The translations under genes were made by a program, and so were the position numbers. Source: Legionella bononiensis (GTDB taxonomy: Bacteria; Pseudomonadota; Gammaproteobacteria; Legionellales; Legionellaceae). Taken from it: a stretch of 64,000 bases of DNA. The stretch covers positions 620,001 to 684,000 of the forward strand of contig NZ_JADOBG010000022.1 in NCBI RefSeq assembly GCF_016786215.1, written 5' to 3'. Numbering within the stretch: the first letter of the stretch is position 1; each line of letters starts with the position of its first letter. Of the stretch, positions 42,849-52,161 are shown in pieces. A model generated the notes under the pieces. It was not told the origin of the DNA. It was given only the letters and a program-made list of their open reading frames with translations, and did not search any database.

Positions 42849-43883
42849 TTACCTATTGTAGGTTTCAGTATGTAAACGTATATTCAGTTTATCAATGGAT
42901 TTTTTCAATGCCGTCAACGAACCACAAATCAGTTCAAATAATTTATACCAAAGATCAGGCCTGTTTTCTTTTATCAATTGAAGGGACGTAACGGACAATT
43001 TAAATAATACGGTATGCTCACAGGTTATGTACGTTATATTGAATGCTGAAGCGGTATCAATGCATCCAATACTGGCCAAAAGAGTTCCAGGACCAATAAC
43101 TGATAATTTGGCATGCTTCCCATCCTGAATGATACAAGTCTGTATGCCACCATACATTACAAGATAACATGAAGCATTTTTTTCATTCTCATTGATTAAT
43201 TTACAATTTTTGGGAGCATCTAACAGCTCAAAATACGTCAATAACGCATCATAGTCATCTTTGGTGAAGGATTTAAATAGCGGACTTTTTTGTAACAATT
43301 CCAGATCAAAACCGCTTTCTGCAACACTTAATTTCTTCGGTTGATTTAATGAATAAAGAACTCGCTCGAAAAACGATAAACTGGTCATCTCAGACTCAGA
43401 AATAAATGAAGCAACAATATCATGTATGGTTTTTAATCGAGCACATATCTGTCCCATAATCACGCGCATGAGTTTATATTTTGTTTCAGGGTAGTCATTG
43501 GCAAGCCGTTGAAAATAGGTATTCGGTATAAATAAACATAAGACGGTATCTGTTGCTAAAAAAGAAGTATGACATGGACTGTGTTCAATGAAACTGATCG
43601 TGCTTAGAAATTGACCTGGAAACAAGGTTTCAAGACGGGTATTGCCCTGTCCCATAATGATGGCGTTCACTAAAACGATGCCTTCCAGAATGAGATAAAT
43701 ACCTTCAATATTTTGGCCTTGACAGAGAAAAGTCTCTCCTGGTTTAAATGAATCAATTTGACTGTATTTGAGTAATAGGGCCAATTCATGCTGATCTAGA
43801 AATTTACCCAGAATTTCATCAACCAATTGATTTGTATATAACCCTTCATCTTTATCAGGCCTTACAGCAACCGTACGTTCCAT
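42849..43883 (-). CDS. Protein with two cyclic nucleotide-binding-type domains
   Basis: A 344-residue protein with two CNB (cNMP-binding) folds, at about 35-155 (FKPGETFLCQGQNIEGIYLILEG) and 200-320 (NCKLINENEKNASCYLVMYGG). No DNA-binding helix-turn-helix or enzymatic domain follows, so it is not a CRP-type regulator. The second domain lacks the usual phosphate-binding Arg segment and may not bind nucleotide. It is the first gene of an operon with the class II amidotransferase. Legionella encodes many CNB proteins; their ligands are largely unknown. Confidence 0.85.
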   Translation of the reverse strand: MERTVAVRPDKDEGLYTNQLVDEILGKFLDQHELALLLKYSQIDSFKPGETFLCQGQNIEGIYLILEGIVLVNAIIMGQGNTRLETLFPGQFLSTISFIEHSPCHTSFLATDTVLCLFIPNTYFQRLANDYPETKYKLMRVIMGQICARLKTIHDIVASFISESEMTSLSFFERVLYSLNQPKKLSVAESGFDLELLQKSPLFKSFTKDDYDALLTYFELLDAPKNCKLINENEKNASCYLVMYGGIQTCIIQDGKHAKLSVIGPGTLLASIGCIDTASAFNITYITCEHTVLFKLSVTSLQLIKENRPDLWYKLFELICGSLTALKKSIDKLNIRLHTETYNR

Positions 43884-44353
43884 CGAAAAACCCTCATGAA
43901 TAAGTCCATATTAATTCAATGCTTTAGACCAAGCATTACATTGCTCCGCAACGACTTTGGTTATAAAGATAGTATAGATCATGACCCACTGGATAGGGTC
44001 ATTCTGCCAACAAATAGGTTGAAAGGTATTGCGTATAGGCCATAATCAAATTAGTTTTATTCATGGCTCATGATGTATCGTCTCCCTGGACTTCTACCGT
44101 ACCAAGTTCTGGTGGATGAAGAACCTTATTAATAATTCATTAATAATCATTATATTATGTAACAATCATGATAATATTGCCTCGGAAAAAGCATCTGCCC
44201 CGAACTACAGCCATAACTGATCTGTGGCTTGTTACATATAGGCCTCAATGCTCATTTCAATACCAATCATCGGTGAGAATTTAAGCTGCATTAACTCAAT
44301 GATGGAGCTTGAATTTATTACACTAAACTATTTATGAAGGGATACATCAACAC
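43884..44353. other. 470-base divergent intergenic region
   Basis: No gene is convincing. The notable feature is ATTAATAAT-TC-ATTAATAAT at 44128-44147, an exact tandem 9-mer with the two-base spacing of PmrA sites but only 7 of 9 matches per half. It lies about 205 bases before the porin gene, with no well-placed -10. The rest is AT-rich. Confidence 0.4.
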
Positions 44354-45439
44354 ATGAACAATAGATTTTTTATTATGACCGTTTTGCAACTACTTTGTGC
44401 ATTAAGCTTTGCAGGTGATGGTGGAGCAATCAAAGAAGACACTTCTCTCAGAGTGTACATTCCAGCCTTGAAACCCGGATTTGAATTTACTGCAAGCACC
44501 ACCTACCTTCAGCCACATAGTGATAATTTAGGATGGGCAGTTATCACAACGGTACTCCCAATTCCTTCGCCGAACTGGCGTGTTCAGACTATAGAACCCG
44601 ATTATCAATTAGGTTTTAACCTGGGAGCTCGTTATGTGTTCTCTAATCCAGGAACGGATGTCCAGCTTAATTGGTCTCATCTCGATTCAAACGACCGTGA
44701 TAACGTAGTAGTCGATCCAACATCACAGTGGGTTTCTCCTTTTTCTCAAACAGGAACACCACCAACCAAGACAGGCCAGATCACCGGAATTTCCCTCTTG
44801 AAAGTTGCGAATACACAACTGAATTTTAATTACGATTCGGTCAATCTCGATCTGGGAAAATTTATCAATTTTGGCTCTAATCTTCAGAGCCGTCTTTTTA
44901 CTGGTATTAGTTCGGTTTTTATCAAAGAACGATTGGTATCAACCTTCCATGGTTTACCATTACCCTACTTTGTATTTAATAATACAACGTCATACAAAGG
45001 TATAGGACCAAGATTAGGACTGAACAATAACTATGAATTTTATCGGGGTATACACCTGGTTGGACAGTTTGCTGGTTCACTCCTGTATGGAAGAATGCAG
45101 CCGGCTCAATATCAGTTTACCGGTACATCCAAAGAATTAATCGCAGCTCAGATCTATGTTAATCGTGAAGGACTTGCTAATCCCACGGTTAATCAGCTCG
45201 TTACTGCTCTGGATGCAAAACTGGGCTTAAGTTACCTTTATATCTATAACGAAAAAACTGAATTAACGTTTGAAGCAGGCTACATGGGCGCATTGTACAT
45301 CAACCCACTCTCAAGTTACGAAACCAATACCAATGTTATTCCCATTGATTTAGGTTCACTGTCTACCGCAAGTGCAAAACATACCCAGAGTAATTTTTCA
45401 GTAGGAGGACCTTACGTTTCAATCAATATACGCTGTTAA
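44354..45439 (+). CDS. Legionella major outer membrane protein family porin
   Basis: A 361-residue outer membrane beta-barrel of the Legionella_OMP family (PF05150). A signal peptide (about 1-20, MTVLQLLCALSFAGDGG) precedes alternating strands such as FEFTASTTYLQPHSDNLGW, LGFNLGARYVFSNPGTDVQLNW, SRLFTGISSVFIKERLV and a closing NFSVGGPYVSINIRC strand. These proteins form porins in the Legionella envelope, and family members are phylogenetic hallmarks of the genus. Many paralogues exist, so this need not be the main OmpS/MOMP. Confidence 0.88.
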   Translation: MNNRFFIMTVLQLLCALSFAGDGGAIKEDTSLRVYIPALKPGFEFTASTTYLQPHSDNLGWAVITTVLPIPSPNWRVQTIEPDYQLGFNLGARYVFSNPGTDVQLNWSHLDSNDRDNVVVDPTSQWVSPFSQTGTPPTKTGQITGISLLKVANTQLNFNYDSVNLDLGKFINFGSNLQSRLFTGISSVFIKERLVSTFHGLPLPYFVFNNTTSYKGIGPRLGLNNNYEFYRGIHLVGQFAGSLLYGRMQPAQYQFTGTSKELIAAQIYVNREGLANPTVNQLVTALDAKLGLSYLYIYNEKTELTFEAGYMGALYINPLSSYETNTNVIPIDLGSLSTASAKHTQSNFSVGGPYVSINIRC

Positions 45440-45539
45440 TCTATATCATGTCGAATGCAACAGGCCGCAAACGTCATCATTTCATTGGTGATTTTATGCT
45501 AGTATTATCGACATTTGAGATAAAGCGGCATTAATTATT

Positions 45540-45815
45540 ATGACAAAACAACTCTGCATGCGTTGTTACATTACTGGAAAAGTTCAGGGTGTCTGGTTTC
45601 GGGCATCAGCCAAAATCGAAGCGGATAAACTGCAAATAAGTGGCTGGGCGCGAAACCTGGATGATGGCAGGGTAGAGGTATTTGCCTGTGGTACACGTGA
45701 CCAACTGGAGCAATTCCATATCTGGCTCCAAAATGGACCACGACTTGCCAGAGTAGATTTCTATACACGAGAGGATTTACCCTGGGAAGAATACCGTGGA
45801 TTTGACACTTTATAG
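45540..45815 (+). CDS. acyP: Acylphosphatase
   Basis: A 91-residue acylphosphatase. The phosphate-binding loop and catalytic Arg lie in GKVQGVWFRASAKIEA, and the catalytic Asn in GWARNLDDGRVEVFACG. It hydrolyses carboxyl-phosphate bonds of small acyl phosphates in the cytoplasm. Length is typical. It overlaps the convergent membrane-protein gene by six bases. Confidence 0.95.
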   Translation: MTKQLCMRCYITGKVQGVWFRASAKIEADKLQISGWARNLDDGRVEVFACGTRDQLEQFHIWLQNGPRLARVDFYTREDLPWEEYRGFDTL

Positions 45816-46601
45816 TTCGGGTTTTGGCTCAAGATGTATCTGCATAAAATCATTGAGTTGTTTGGCAATTCGCTCTTTTTTACTCAAAGAAGAATCATAT
45901 GTACTTACCAACGGTAATGCGGGTTGATCTTTAATAGCCAAAGCCAATCGGTAGGTCATGCTTCCTTTACTTCCACGATGTTCCTGAATGATCACTTGTT
46001 CAACGTCTGTAAACGACAATTTTTCTTCATCGGTATGAAACAATCCTTTTCGTTTAATCACTATAGTTTTTAATAATCGGTCAAAATCAACGTTAACCCC
46101 TCGTACTGCGAGTAAGGCAATCCCCAGCAAAGGAAAAATTGCCGCTAAAAGGTAAACCCACCAGGGTGTAGGGTAGGGAATTTTAAAATGTGTATCCAGA
46201 CTTTGGCTGAGGTAGGTATTTATAGCTTGAGCAGCGCTGTCTTTATTAGTTCGGCCACTTGAACTGCCGCCAGTAAGATTTACCGTACCCTTATCAGTAA
46301 CCAGCTCTACCCAGTAAACCGCTCCACCTTTGCTTGAACGACCACTCATAACAAAGGCACCTTTTAACTGCCCCAGTTCAGTAGTTGAGTGATAAACGTT
46401 AAAAATACTGCTTTCCAATGCACAAGACTTGGCACTATTTAATTGTTTCTCTTTACAAACAATAGTGTATTCCAACATCAAAAAGGAAATTGCCAATAAA
46501 CTACAGATGAGAATCACCAAACCCAACAAATGGAGTATCCATTGACTGATAACCAATCGTATTTGGTTAGCACCTACCGTTATTATTTTCATAAGCATCA
46601 T
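45810..46601 (-). CDS. Hypothetical membrane protein
   Basis: A 263-residue protein. One membrane segment at about 20-45 and another at about 148-166 (PWWVYLLAAIFPLLGIALLAV) flank a non-membrane loop of about 100 residues. A C-terminal cytoplasmic region (about 172-263) has alternating beta pattern (FDRLLKTIVIKRKGLF, then KLSFTDVEQVIIQEH) like bacterial PH-type domains. Unrecognised. The start could be any of three close Met codons. Confidence 0.65.
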   Translation of the reverse strand: MMLMKIITVGANQIRLVISQWILHLLGLVILICSLLAISFLMLEYTIVCKEKQLNSAKSCALESSIFNVYHSTTELGQLKGAFVMSGRSSKGGAVYWVELVTDKGTVNLTGGSSSGRTNKDSAAQAINTYLSQSLDTHFKIPYPTPWWVYLLAAIFPLLGIALLAVRGVNVDFDRLLKTIVIKRKGLFHTDEEKLSFTDVEQVIIQEHRGSKGSMTYRLALAIKDQPALPLVSTYDSSLSKKERIAKQLNDFMQIHLEPKPEL

Positions 46602-46777
46602 CCTTTAATCATCAACATCTGTATCGACATATAATAAAGAAACTTTATAAAAGATCAGGAGAACGAATCGCTTTAATTTTTTAAAAACAGTTCAAATTTT
46701 GTTTTAACTTATGATACTCTTATATTCGGGCACTTTGACTCTTCATTATCCAGTGTGGTGAGTTTTAGTTTTTTAAA

Positions 46778-47740
46778 ATGAGGATAAAGAAGTATAAAAT
46801 GAAATGGACTGATATGTTTTGGACGGCATACGAATATGCCGTTGATACGGTAATTGATACTGCCGTTTATACCCTCAATGGAGTTGGCTCAATCGCCTGC
46901 ATGGTCGGTGGCGCGCTTCTCCCCGTTTCTTATGCACTAGATGAAACGTTGACAGCATCGTACTCGGGTTCAGCTAATACAATGGGTACAGTTAATGTAG
47001 GCATTGATGCCATAGAGTTAAATTACAGCATCAGTGGCTCAATACCCTTCCAACATAACCTCGCAAGAAATGATGGAATAACCTATAAACTTCAAGATTA
47101 CATTCAACCGAGTACCGTTCAGCTTGGCAGCCTGGTTTTTGTTGGATCAGGCACGGTATTGAACGTTTTGAGTGCTAATTTAAAATTATGGCAACAAGGC
47201 CGCATAGATCGCCGAGCCCTAAAAGAACACTATGGAGTTGAGTGCAGTAACCCATCCGCTAAAGAGCATTTATATCGGTCTGGCGGATCATTTTGTGATT
47301 CCCTGTCTTATGCCATGATGTCTTGCACGGTAACCGGACTCATCATTCAATACACCGGCCTGATTGGTTCATCCATGCAATTTACCTACCCATCCACCAG
47401 CAACAATCAAATCAATACCAGTCACTATACAGGACCAGTGGAATCCAGTTTGATACCCGTTGAATTCCAGTTGGATCAAAATGCAACTGTAGACTTGCCT
47501 ATTGTAAATATTAATATTTCAGTTGAAGAAAAAGTAGAAGCTTTGGCAACAATTAATGCTACTTATGGTGGGGGATTATTCTTTAAATCCCATAATAAAA
47601 CCAATTTTCCCTGGTTTGCAACCGCAATTGCCGGAGGGATAACCAATAAAGCCGGACTCTTCTTTTCCAAAAAAGAAATTGAATCACGTGATATTCGAGT
47701 TAACGAAGCCAGACAATCAGGCTATTCACTGGTTAATTAA
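46778..47740 (+). CDS. Hypothetical membrane protein
   Basis: A 320-residue protein, or 313 if it starts at ATG 46799, where AAGAAG sits six bases upstream. Hydrophobic segments lie at about 31-53, 120-138 and 182-200. The region between is polar and beta-rich (TMGTVNVGIDAIELNYSISG), and the part after the last helix contains repeated Asn/Thr/Val stretches. I do not recognise it; an effector or envelope role are both possible. Confidence 0.6.
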   Translation: MRIKKYKMKWTDMFWTAYEYAVDTVIDTAVYTLNGVGSIACMVGGALLPVSYALDETLTASYSGSANTMGTVNVGIDAIELNYSISGSIPFQHNLARNDGITYKLQDYIQPSTVQLGSLVFVGSGTVLNVLSANLKLWQQGRIDRRALKEHYGVECSNPSAKEHLYRSGGSFCDSLSYAMMSCTVTGLIIQYTGLIGSSMQFTYPSTSNNQINTSHYTGPVESSLIPVEFQLDQNATVDLPIVNINISVEEKVEALATINATYGGGLFFKSHNKTNFPWFATAIAGGITNKAGLFFSKKEIESRDIRVNEARQSGYSLVN

Positions 47741-47910
47741 ACTATTCAGAGGCATTGAGGAACAATCAATGCCGGTTCCTTCGCTGGCGAAATTCCTGAA
47801 ATTACACCTCAAAATCACAATTTATATTTATATTAATCATAGCGGTAACTTTATTGTTTGTTATTTGTTTGATATATAGTGCGTCAATTTTAATAAATGG
47901 AGTTTGGGTT

Positions 47911-49104
47911 ATGTTATTTCGCTACAGTATTCTATCAGCAGCAGTACTATTCGGGTCAGTAAGCTCACCTGGAATGACTCAAACAGCAGTTAATAAAGAT
48001 CGATTAATTGTTGCTAACTGTATGGTTAATAAACTCAAAGAGAAAGTCAGGCTAATTCATCAAACGGCTCAATTCAGTTTGATTGAAACCGAGCTGGATA
48101 ACGAGGTATTAAACACTTTACATGAGAATAGATTAAATTGCGGGAAATTTCTTAACCTGGATGCCTATTACTCCAATAATCCTCATCCAACACTCGGTTC
48201 AGAGCAATTAATACAGCATTTCACCCAAAATAAAGAGTTATACTCCAATAAATCCTATCCAATTAATCATGAAAAACAAGTTCAGCAATTATATAAGCTG
48301 ATTGATCCTGGCAAGATTTGGCAAACCAATCAGCATCTGACCAGTTATCTTAATCGTTCAGCGAAAACAGATACCGGTATAGCTGCAGCGCATTGGTTTA
48401 AACAACAATTCGATACACTGGCTCAGGAATATGGGCATACTGATGTTGACAGTTACTTTGTTACAACAGGGAAAAAATACCCTCAACCTTCTACGGTAAC
48501 CGTAATTGGTAAAGATAAATCGACCGAAGCTATAGTCATTGGCGCACACATTGATACTTTAGATGGAACCATGCCCGGAGCGGATGACGATTCCAGCGGC
48601 ATATCTGTCGCGCTTGAAATTGCCAGAGTATTGTTAGCATCAGAGATTCAACTCGATCATCCAGTGTACATCATTGCCTATGCAGCAGAAGAACGCGGTC
48701 TGGTCGGTTCTGGTTATGTCGTGAACCATTTTTTGAATAAGAATATTCCAGTTAAAGCGGTGATGCAGTTAGATCAGGCTGGATTCAGGGCAAATCCCAA
48801 AGACAGTACGATATGGCTACTAAAGGATTATGTTGATTCGGATCTAACCAAATTTACTGCTCAATTGTTAACTCAGTACGTCAAAATTCCAGTTGCTTAC
48901 ACTCGTTGTGGATATGCCTGCAGCGATCACGTCAATTGGACCCGAGAAGGATTTAGTGCCTGCTATCCATCGGCTACAACCCTCGATGATGATAATCCCT
49001 ATATACACACTTCTGAAGATAAACTGGACATCATTAATTTGGAGCATTTGGTTAATTTCTCTAAACTGGGATTGGCATTTGTTGCAGAACTGGGTCTGAA
49101 ATAA
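47911..49104 (+). CDS. Secreted M28 aminopeptidase (LapA/LapB-like)
   Basis: A 397-residue zinc aminopeptidase. I chose ATG 47911, which has GGAG eight bases upstream and starts a clean signal peptide (LFRYSILSAAVLFGSVSS); the longer frame adds 19 codons. Zinc ligands are in VIGAHIDTLDGTMPGADDDSSG (His, Asp), AYAAEERGLVGS (Glu pair), QLDQAGF (Asp) and ACSDHVNW (His). L. pneumophila exports related aminopeptidases LapA and LapB through type II secretion; I cannot say which this is. It would release N-terminal amino acids from peptides outside the cell. Confidence 0.85.
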   Translation: MLFRYSILSAAVLFGSVSSPGMTQTAVNKDRLIVANCMVNKLKEKVRLIHQTAQFSLIETELDNEVLNTLHENRLNCGKFLNLDAYYSNNPHPTLGSEQLIQHFTQNKELYSNKSYPINHEKQVQQLYKLIDPGKIWQTNQHLTSYLNRSAKTDTGIAAAHWFKQQFDTLAQEYGHTDVDSYFVTTGKKYPQPSTVTVIGKDKSTEAIVIGAHIDTLDGTMPGADDDSSGISVALEIARVLLASEIQLDHPVYIIAYAAEERGLVGSGYVVNHFLNKNIPVKAVMQLDQAGFRANPKDSTIWLLKDYVDSDLTKFTAQLLTQYVKIPVAYTRCGYACSDHVNWTREGFSACYPSATTLDDDNPYIHTSEDKLDIINLEHLVNFSKLGLAFVAELGLK

Positions 49105-49152
49105 ATTTATTTCATCCCGGCAAAGCAATCATAGTCCTAACTGGCACAGGTA

Positions 49153-49188
49153 AATTCGGTTCATTAAAAGATCAAAATGAACCGAATT
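49153..49188. terminator. Hairpin after the aminopeptidase gene
   Basis: AATTCGGTTCATT (49153-49165) and AATGAACCGAATT (49176-49188) form a perfect 13-base stem, 49 bases after the stop. It lies eight bases before the PmrA box of the next gene, separating the two transcription units. Confidence 0.65.
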
Positions 49189-49196
49189 AATCCTGC

Positions 49197-49229
49197 CTTA
49201 ATAATTCCTTAAGATAATTTTTATACACT
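49197..49229 (+). promoter_or_regulatory. PmrA-type tandem box and -10 upstream of the Ceg4-like gene
   Basis: CTTAATAAT (49197-49205), two bases, CTTAAGATA (49208-49216), then a -10 candidate TATACA or TACACT at 49222-49229. Halves match the PmrA consensus at 8 and 7 of 9. ceg genes were originally found through shared regulation with effector genes, so the site supports the Ceg4 call. Confidence 0.75.
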
Positions 49230-49266
49230 ATTCGCTCTATTTTTAAATTTTTTGGAATAAACGATA

Positions 49267-50634
49267 ATGACCAAAGTAGTAATCTATACAGATTTTGATG
49301 GAACTGTAACCAGTAGAGAAGGAAATAAAGCTGTATTTACACCCTTCTATCAATCGCTTTTAATAGGTTATGAAGCAGGTAAAGTTCAGGACTACAAACA
49401 CACACCGATGAAATCCGAAGCGGACGTTCAACAACTATTCCAAGAAAAATTTGGAATTTATAACGACCAATTTGATTTCAGTAAGCCTGATGCAGACATG
49501 CTTATGGCGCCCTCGGCTATACAATTTTTTCATGGATTATTAAATAATGACGAGGTCAGTATCAATATCGTTACAAAAAATCGCGCGGAGTACATAAAGG
49601 CTCTATTTAAATATCAGGGATTTTCTGATATGGAAATCAATAAATTAAACATTTTGCAAAGTGGCAATAAGTTTCTAGATGTTAATAAGGATCTTCAACA
49701 GCGCACTAAAGGAAATCAACAGCCGTCATTTCTGTATATTCTTGATGATTTTAGTGCCGATTACTCTGCAATGATTACTGCAGCTAAAATCAATACTTAT
49801 CGCGATGATCAAATTAAAGGGTTTACAAATAAACCAGGAACATTTGATTGGGAAACCTATTTAGAGGAGGTCAGATTAGACATTATAAGACCTGCTGCCC
49901 CTATAGTAGATCTCAACATTGAAAATGATGATTCCCTGAACACCGAACCCTCTTCTTTTGTACCTGTTACGCGACCAACAAATGAGGACTTAACGCTTAC
50001 TAGAACGTTAAACATCGGAACATCAGCAATACAATTGAACTCAGAACAATCTAAATCCGCACTACAAAACGATGCAACTGTTGTGCAGGATTCAACTTTA
50101 ACTGAGCCAAAATCCATTGCTCATGATGTTACGGATAACGGCTCAATCTTAAAACCGCTTAAACCAGTTAACACAGAAACACAAAACACCTCATCACTGC
50201 CATCAAATACTCGACCAGCAAAACTAATGGGCAAATCCGTTGGATTAGGTTTTACTCTTGGATTTATAGTAGGTTTTGCCCTGGTTGCCAGTGGAGTGTT
50301 TACTCCTTTCGGTTTAGGTCTATTTGGAGCTATGGCACTTGGAGCTGTACTTGGTGCTCACACAGCGCTTATAACAGGAGTCGTTGGATTAATCATTGAT
50401 ATAGCCAGACAGCCCAAACCAACTGAAGGATCAAAACTCAATGCTGAACACTCTGCCAATAAAGACAGCAGTATCACTGCATTAAGTATTTTAGGTGGAA
50501 AGTCGCCTGTTCCGCAAAGTGAATTACCTGTGACCAACTTTCCGGGAGTGCTCGTGGTTGATAATCCTTCTAAGGGAAACACTACCGGGAATCAATCTGC
50601 TCATCATGTTGATGAAACGTTTCATCCTCATTAA
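49267..50634 (+). CDS. ceg4: Ceg4-like HAD phosphatase effector
   Basis: A 455-residue protein. The N-terminal HAD-type domain (about 1-205) has the catalytic YTDFDGTVTS (Asp9, Asp11), motif II in INIVTKNRAEYIKAL, and the metal-binding LDDFSADYSAM. A polar linker (about 210-315) leads to two membrane helices (about 320-345 and 348-375) and a polar tail ending DETFHPH. L. pneumophila Ceg4 is an effector with a HAD-fold phosphotyrosine phosphatase domain, and this agrees in layout. The PmrA box upstream adds support. Identity is from recollection, not alignment. Confidence 0.75.
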   Translation: MTKVVIYTDFDGTVTSREGNKAVFTPFYQSLLIGYEAGKVQDYKHTPMKSEADVQQLFQEKFGIYNDQFDFSKPDADMLMAPSAIQFFHGLLNNDEVSINIVTKNRAEYIKALFKYQGFSDMEINKLNILQSGNKFLDVNKDLQQRTKGNQQPSFLYILDDFSADYSAMITAAKINTYRDDQIKGFTNKPGTFDWETYLEEVRLDIIRPAAPIVDLNIENDDSLNTEPSSFVPVTRPTNEDLTLTRTLNIGTSAIQLNSEQSKSALQNDATVVQDSTLTEPKSIAHDVTDNGSILKPLKPVNTETQNTSSLPSNTRPAKLMGKSVGLGFTLGFIVGFALVASGVFTPFGLGLFGAMALGAVLGAHTALITGVVGLIIDIARQPKPTEGSKLNAEHSANKDSSITALSILGGKSPVPQSELPVTNFPGVLVVDNPSKGNTTGNQSAHHVDETFHPH

Positions 50635-50831
50635 CAAACCCTGACTAGAATGTCGTATCAATGATGATTATATTGACTCAAATTGGTACGACCAATTCAT
50701 CCAACAATGGCTTGAATGGGCATAATTATGCCTCGTCCTATTAAATGCGTTATCATTCAACCTGTGGACTTATAAAAAAATCCAAGATCAAGGCAAATGA
50801 CATTTTAGCTGGTTTAAATCGACTCAATGCC

Positions 50832-50884
50832 TGAATTAAAAATCCCTTCTTTTCAGAAGATTGGGCTTTTTCATAAGTCCTGTT
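50832..50884. repeat. MITE-like element, right half only (copy C)
   Basis: It contains GAATTAAAAATCCC, AGATTGGGCTTTT and TAAGTCCTGTT, matching the right half of 57594-57720. The left half is missing. It lies just before the phnA gene. Confidence 0.6.
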
Positions 50885-50914
50885 CACTTTATTTAATTAA
50901 TGCAGGAATCAACT

Positions 50915-51256
50915 ATGAATCAATTACCCAATTGCCCTAAATGTAATTCTGAATATACCTACGAAGACGGCGCCTTATATATTTGTCCAGAATGCATGCA
51001 TGAATGGGCCAAAGACAGTCAGGAAGTCAATCAGGAACAAACTCGCGTTATAAAAGACGCTAACGGCAATACCCTTCAGGATGGCGATTCAGTTACGGTC
51101 ATTAAAGACTTGAAAGTCAAAGGTTCTTCGCTGGTTGTAAAAGTGGGAACGAAGGTGAAAAACATCCGACTTGTTGAAGGCGATCATGATATCGATTGTA
51201 AAATTGATGGGATAGGGCCAATGAAACTAAAATCACAGTTTGTTAAGAAGAGTTAA
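50915..51256 (+). CDS. phnA: PhnA/YjdM zinc-ribbon protein
   Basis: A 113-residue PhnA-family protein. The N-terminal zinc ribbon has [21 protein letters not shown], and the C-terminal SH3-like part has [13 protein letters not shown] and [22 protein letters not shown] chose ATG 50915, with AGGA eight bases upstream, matching E. coli YjdM; the longer frame adds five codons. Despite the old name it is not a phosphonate enzyme as far as known; its role is unclear. Confidence 0.92.
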   Translation: MNQLPNCPKCNSEYTYEDGALYICPECMHEWAKDSQEVNQEQTRVIKDANGNTLQDGDSVTVIKDLKVKGSSLVVKVGTKVKNIRLVEGDHDIDCKIDGIGPMKLKSQFVKKS

Positions 51257-51291
51257 TTACGTCACAGCTGATTCGTGGCAGAATTGACTAT

Positions 51292-51900
51292 TCAACCTGT
51301 CTTTTTCGCCACGATAAAGTATTTATGCCAATATTTTTCATACCCCATTGCATCGGGATGCGCCAACTCCTCTTCTTCAAAAAATTCAATTTCAAAAGTT
51401 AAAAATAAGGCATTTAGCGCGTCTTGAGATAAAAAAGTCATATCACTCCTCGTGCGCCAACCATCCCTTATCCCAAAAAAAGTTCCTGCAAATCGTCCTC
51501 CAGGATGCAATGAATTTAAAATAAGGTGCCAAAAGTGATAAAAATTATTGGGTGGTAAAAAGGGAAGACTAAAACTGGCATTGATCAAATACGCAGGAGG
51601 CAAGTGAGATAAAGTTTCAAACGATGCAACCTGTGACGTTAACTGGCCTGAATAGGACTGAGGAATTGTTGTTAATAAGGAATTAATGGCTGACTCTTGA
51701 GCATCAATTGCCAATACAAACCATCCAGAACGCAGCAGCGCTACAGTATCAACACCTGAGCCACAACCTAAATCAATCGCTAATTTTGGAACATCGGCCT
51801 GCTCCAGCTCACATAATTCAATCGCCTTTAATAAAGTTTTACGTGGAACCGATTTTTTTTCAGTCCTTTTATAATATTCAGTCCAATTTCTAATGCTCAT
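51292..51900 (-). CDS. SAM-dependent methyltransferase
   Basis: A 202-residue class I methyltransferase. Motif I is AIDLGCGSGVDTVALL (about 38-53), the acidic post-I residue is in VLAIDAQ, and NASFSLPFLPPNNF resembles motif IV of TehB-like enzymes. The substrate is unknown. It is divergent from a 30-codon peptide gene, with a perfect palindrome and a -35 box between. Confidence 0.85.
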   Translation of the reverse strand: MSIRNWTEYYKRTEKKSVPRKTLLKAIELCELEQADVPKLAIDLGCGSGVDTVALLRSGWFVLAIDAQESAINSLLTTIPQSYSGQLTSQVASFETLSHLPPAYLINASFSLPFLPPNNFYHFWHLILNSLHPGGRFAGTFFGIRDGWRTRSDMTFLSQDALNALFLTFEIEFFEEEELAHPDAMGYEKYWHKYFIVAKKTG

Positions 51901-51936
51901 GATTTATCCTGACTATTCTCAGTCCCTCATTCAATA

Positions 51937-51956
51937 TAGTTACTCAAAAGTAACTA
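51937..51956. promoter_or_regulatory. Perfect palindrome, operator candidate
   Basis: TAGTTACT and AGTAACTA are perfect inverted 8-mers with a four-base spacer. The site lies 37 bases before the methyltransferase start and directly before the TTGACA of the divergent peptide gene, a good place for a dimeric regulator of both. HxlR-type regulators use palindromes of this general kind, and one is encoded 1.6 kb away, but that link is speculative. Confidence 0.55.
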
Positions 51957-51957
51957 A

Positions 51958-51987
51958 TTGACAGAATCTCCTGCGTTAAATTACAGT
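51958..51987 (+). promoter_or_regulatory. Promoter of the 30-residue peptide gene
   Basis: TTGACA (51958-51963) is a perfect -35; TACAGT (51982-51987) at 18 bases is a fair -10. Transcription would start near 51994, about 22 bases before the ATG. Confidence 0.5.
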
Positions 51988-52015
51988 CAACCGTTCTTAA
52001 AACTATGGAGAGTGT

Positions 52016-52108
52016 ATGATGAAAAATGCGATTATCACAAAAATTATTCAACAAAAATTACTAAAAATAGAACACGGTTTTTGTGGTCCAGGAACCTGCG
52101 TTCACTAA
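52016..52108 (+). CDS. 30-residue Cys-containing peptide, possible modified-peptide precursor
   Basis: A very short gene with strong translation signals: GGAGAG (52007-52012) before ATG 52016, with a second ATG at 52019. The peptide has a basic, amphipathic N-terminal part (MMKNAIITKIIQQKLLKIE) and ends in HGFCGPGTCVH, two Cys four residues apart in a Gly/Pro context, like a leader plus core. It is followed 53 bases later by a GRDP-like gene and is divergent from a methyltransferase. No known modifying enzyme is adjacent, so a RiPP interpretation is speculative. Confidence 0.5.
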   Translation: MMKNAIITKIIQQKLLKIEHGFCGPGTCVH

Positions 52109-52161
52109 TTCTGATTTATTCAAATCTCAGTAGGGATTAACCATCCAGACTGAGATTCTTT

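Noticed and set aside
51958..52140. 60-codon plus-strand frame over the peptide gene
   Set aside because: It starts at the -35 box of the peptide gene and uses a different frame without a ribosome site.
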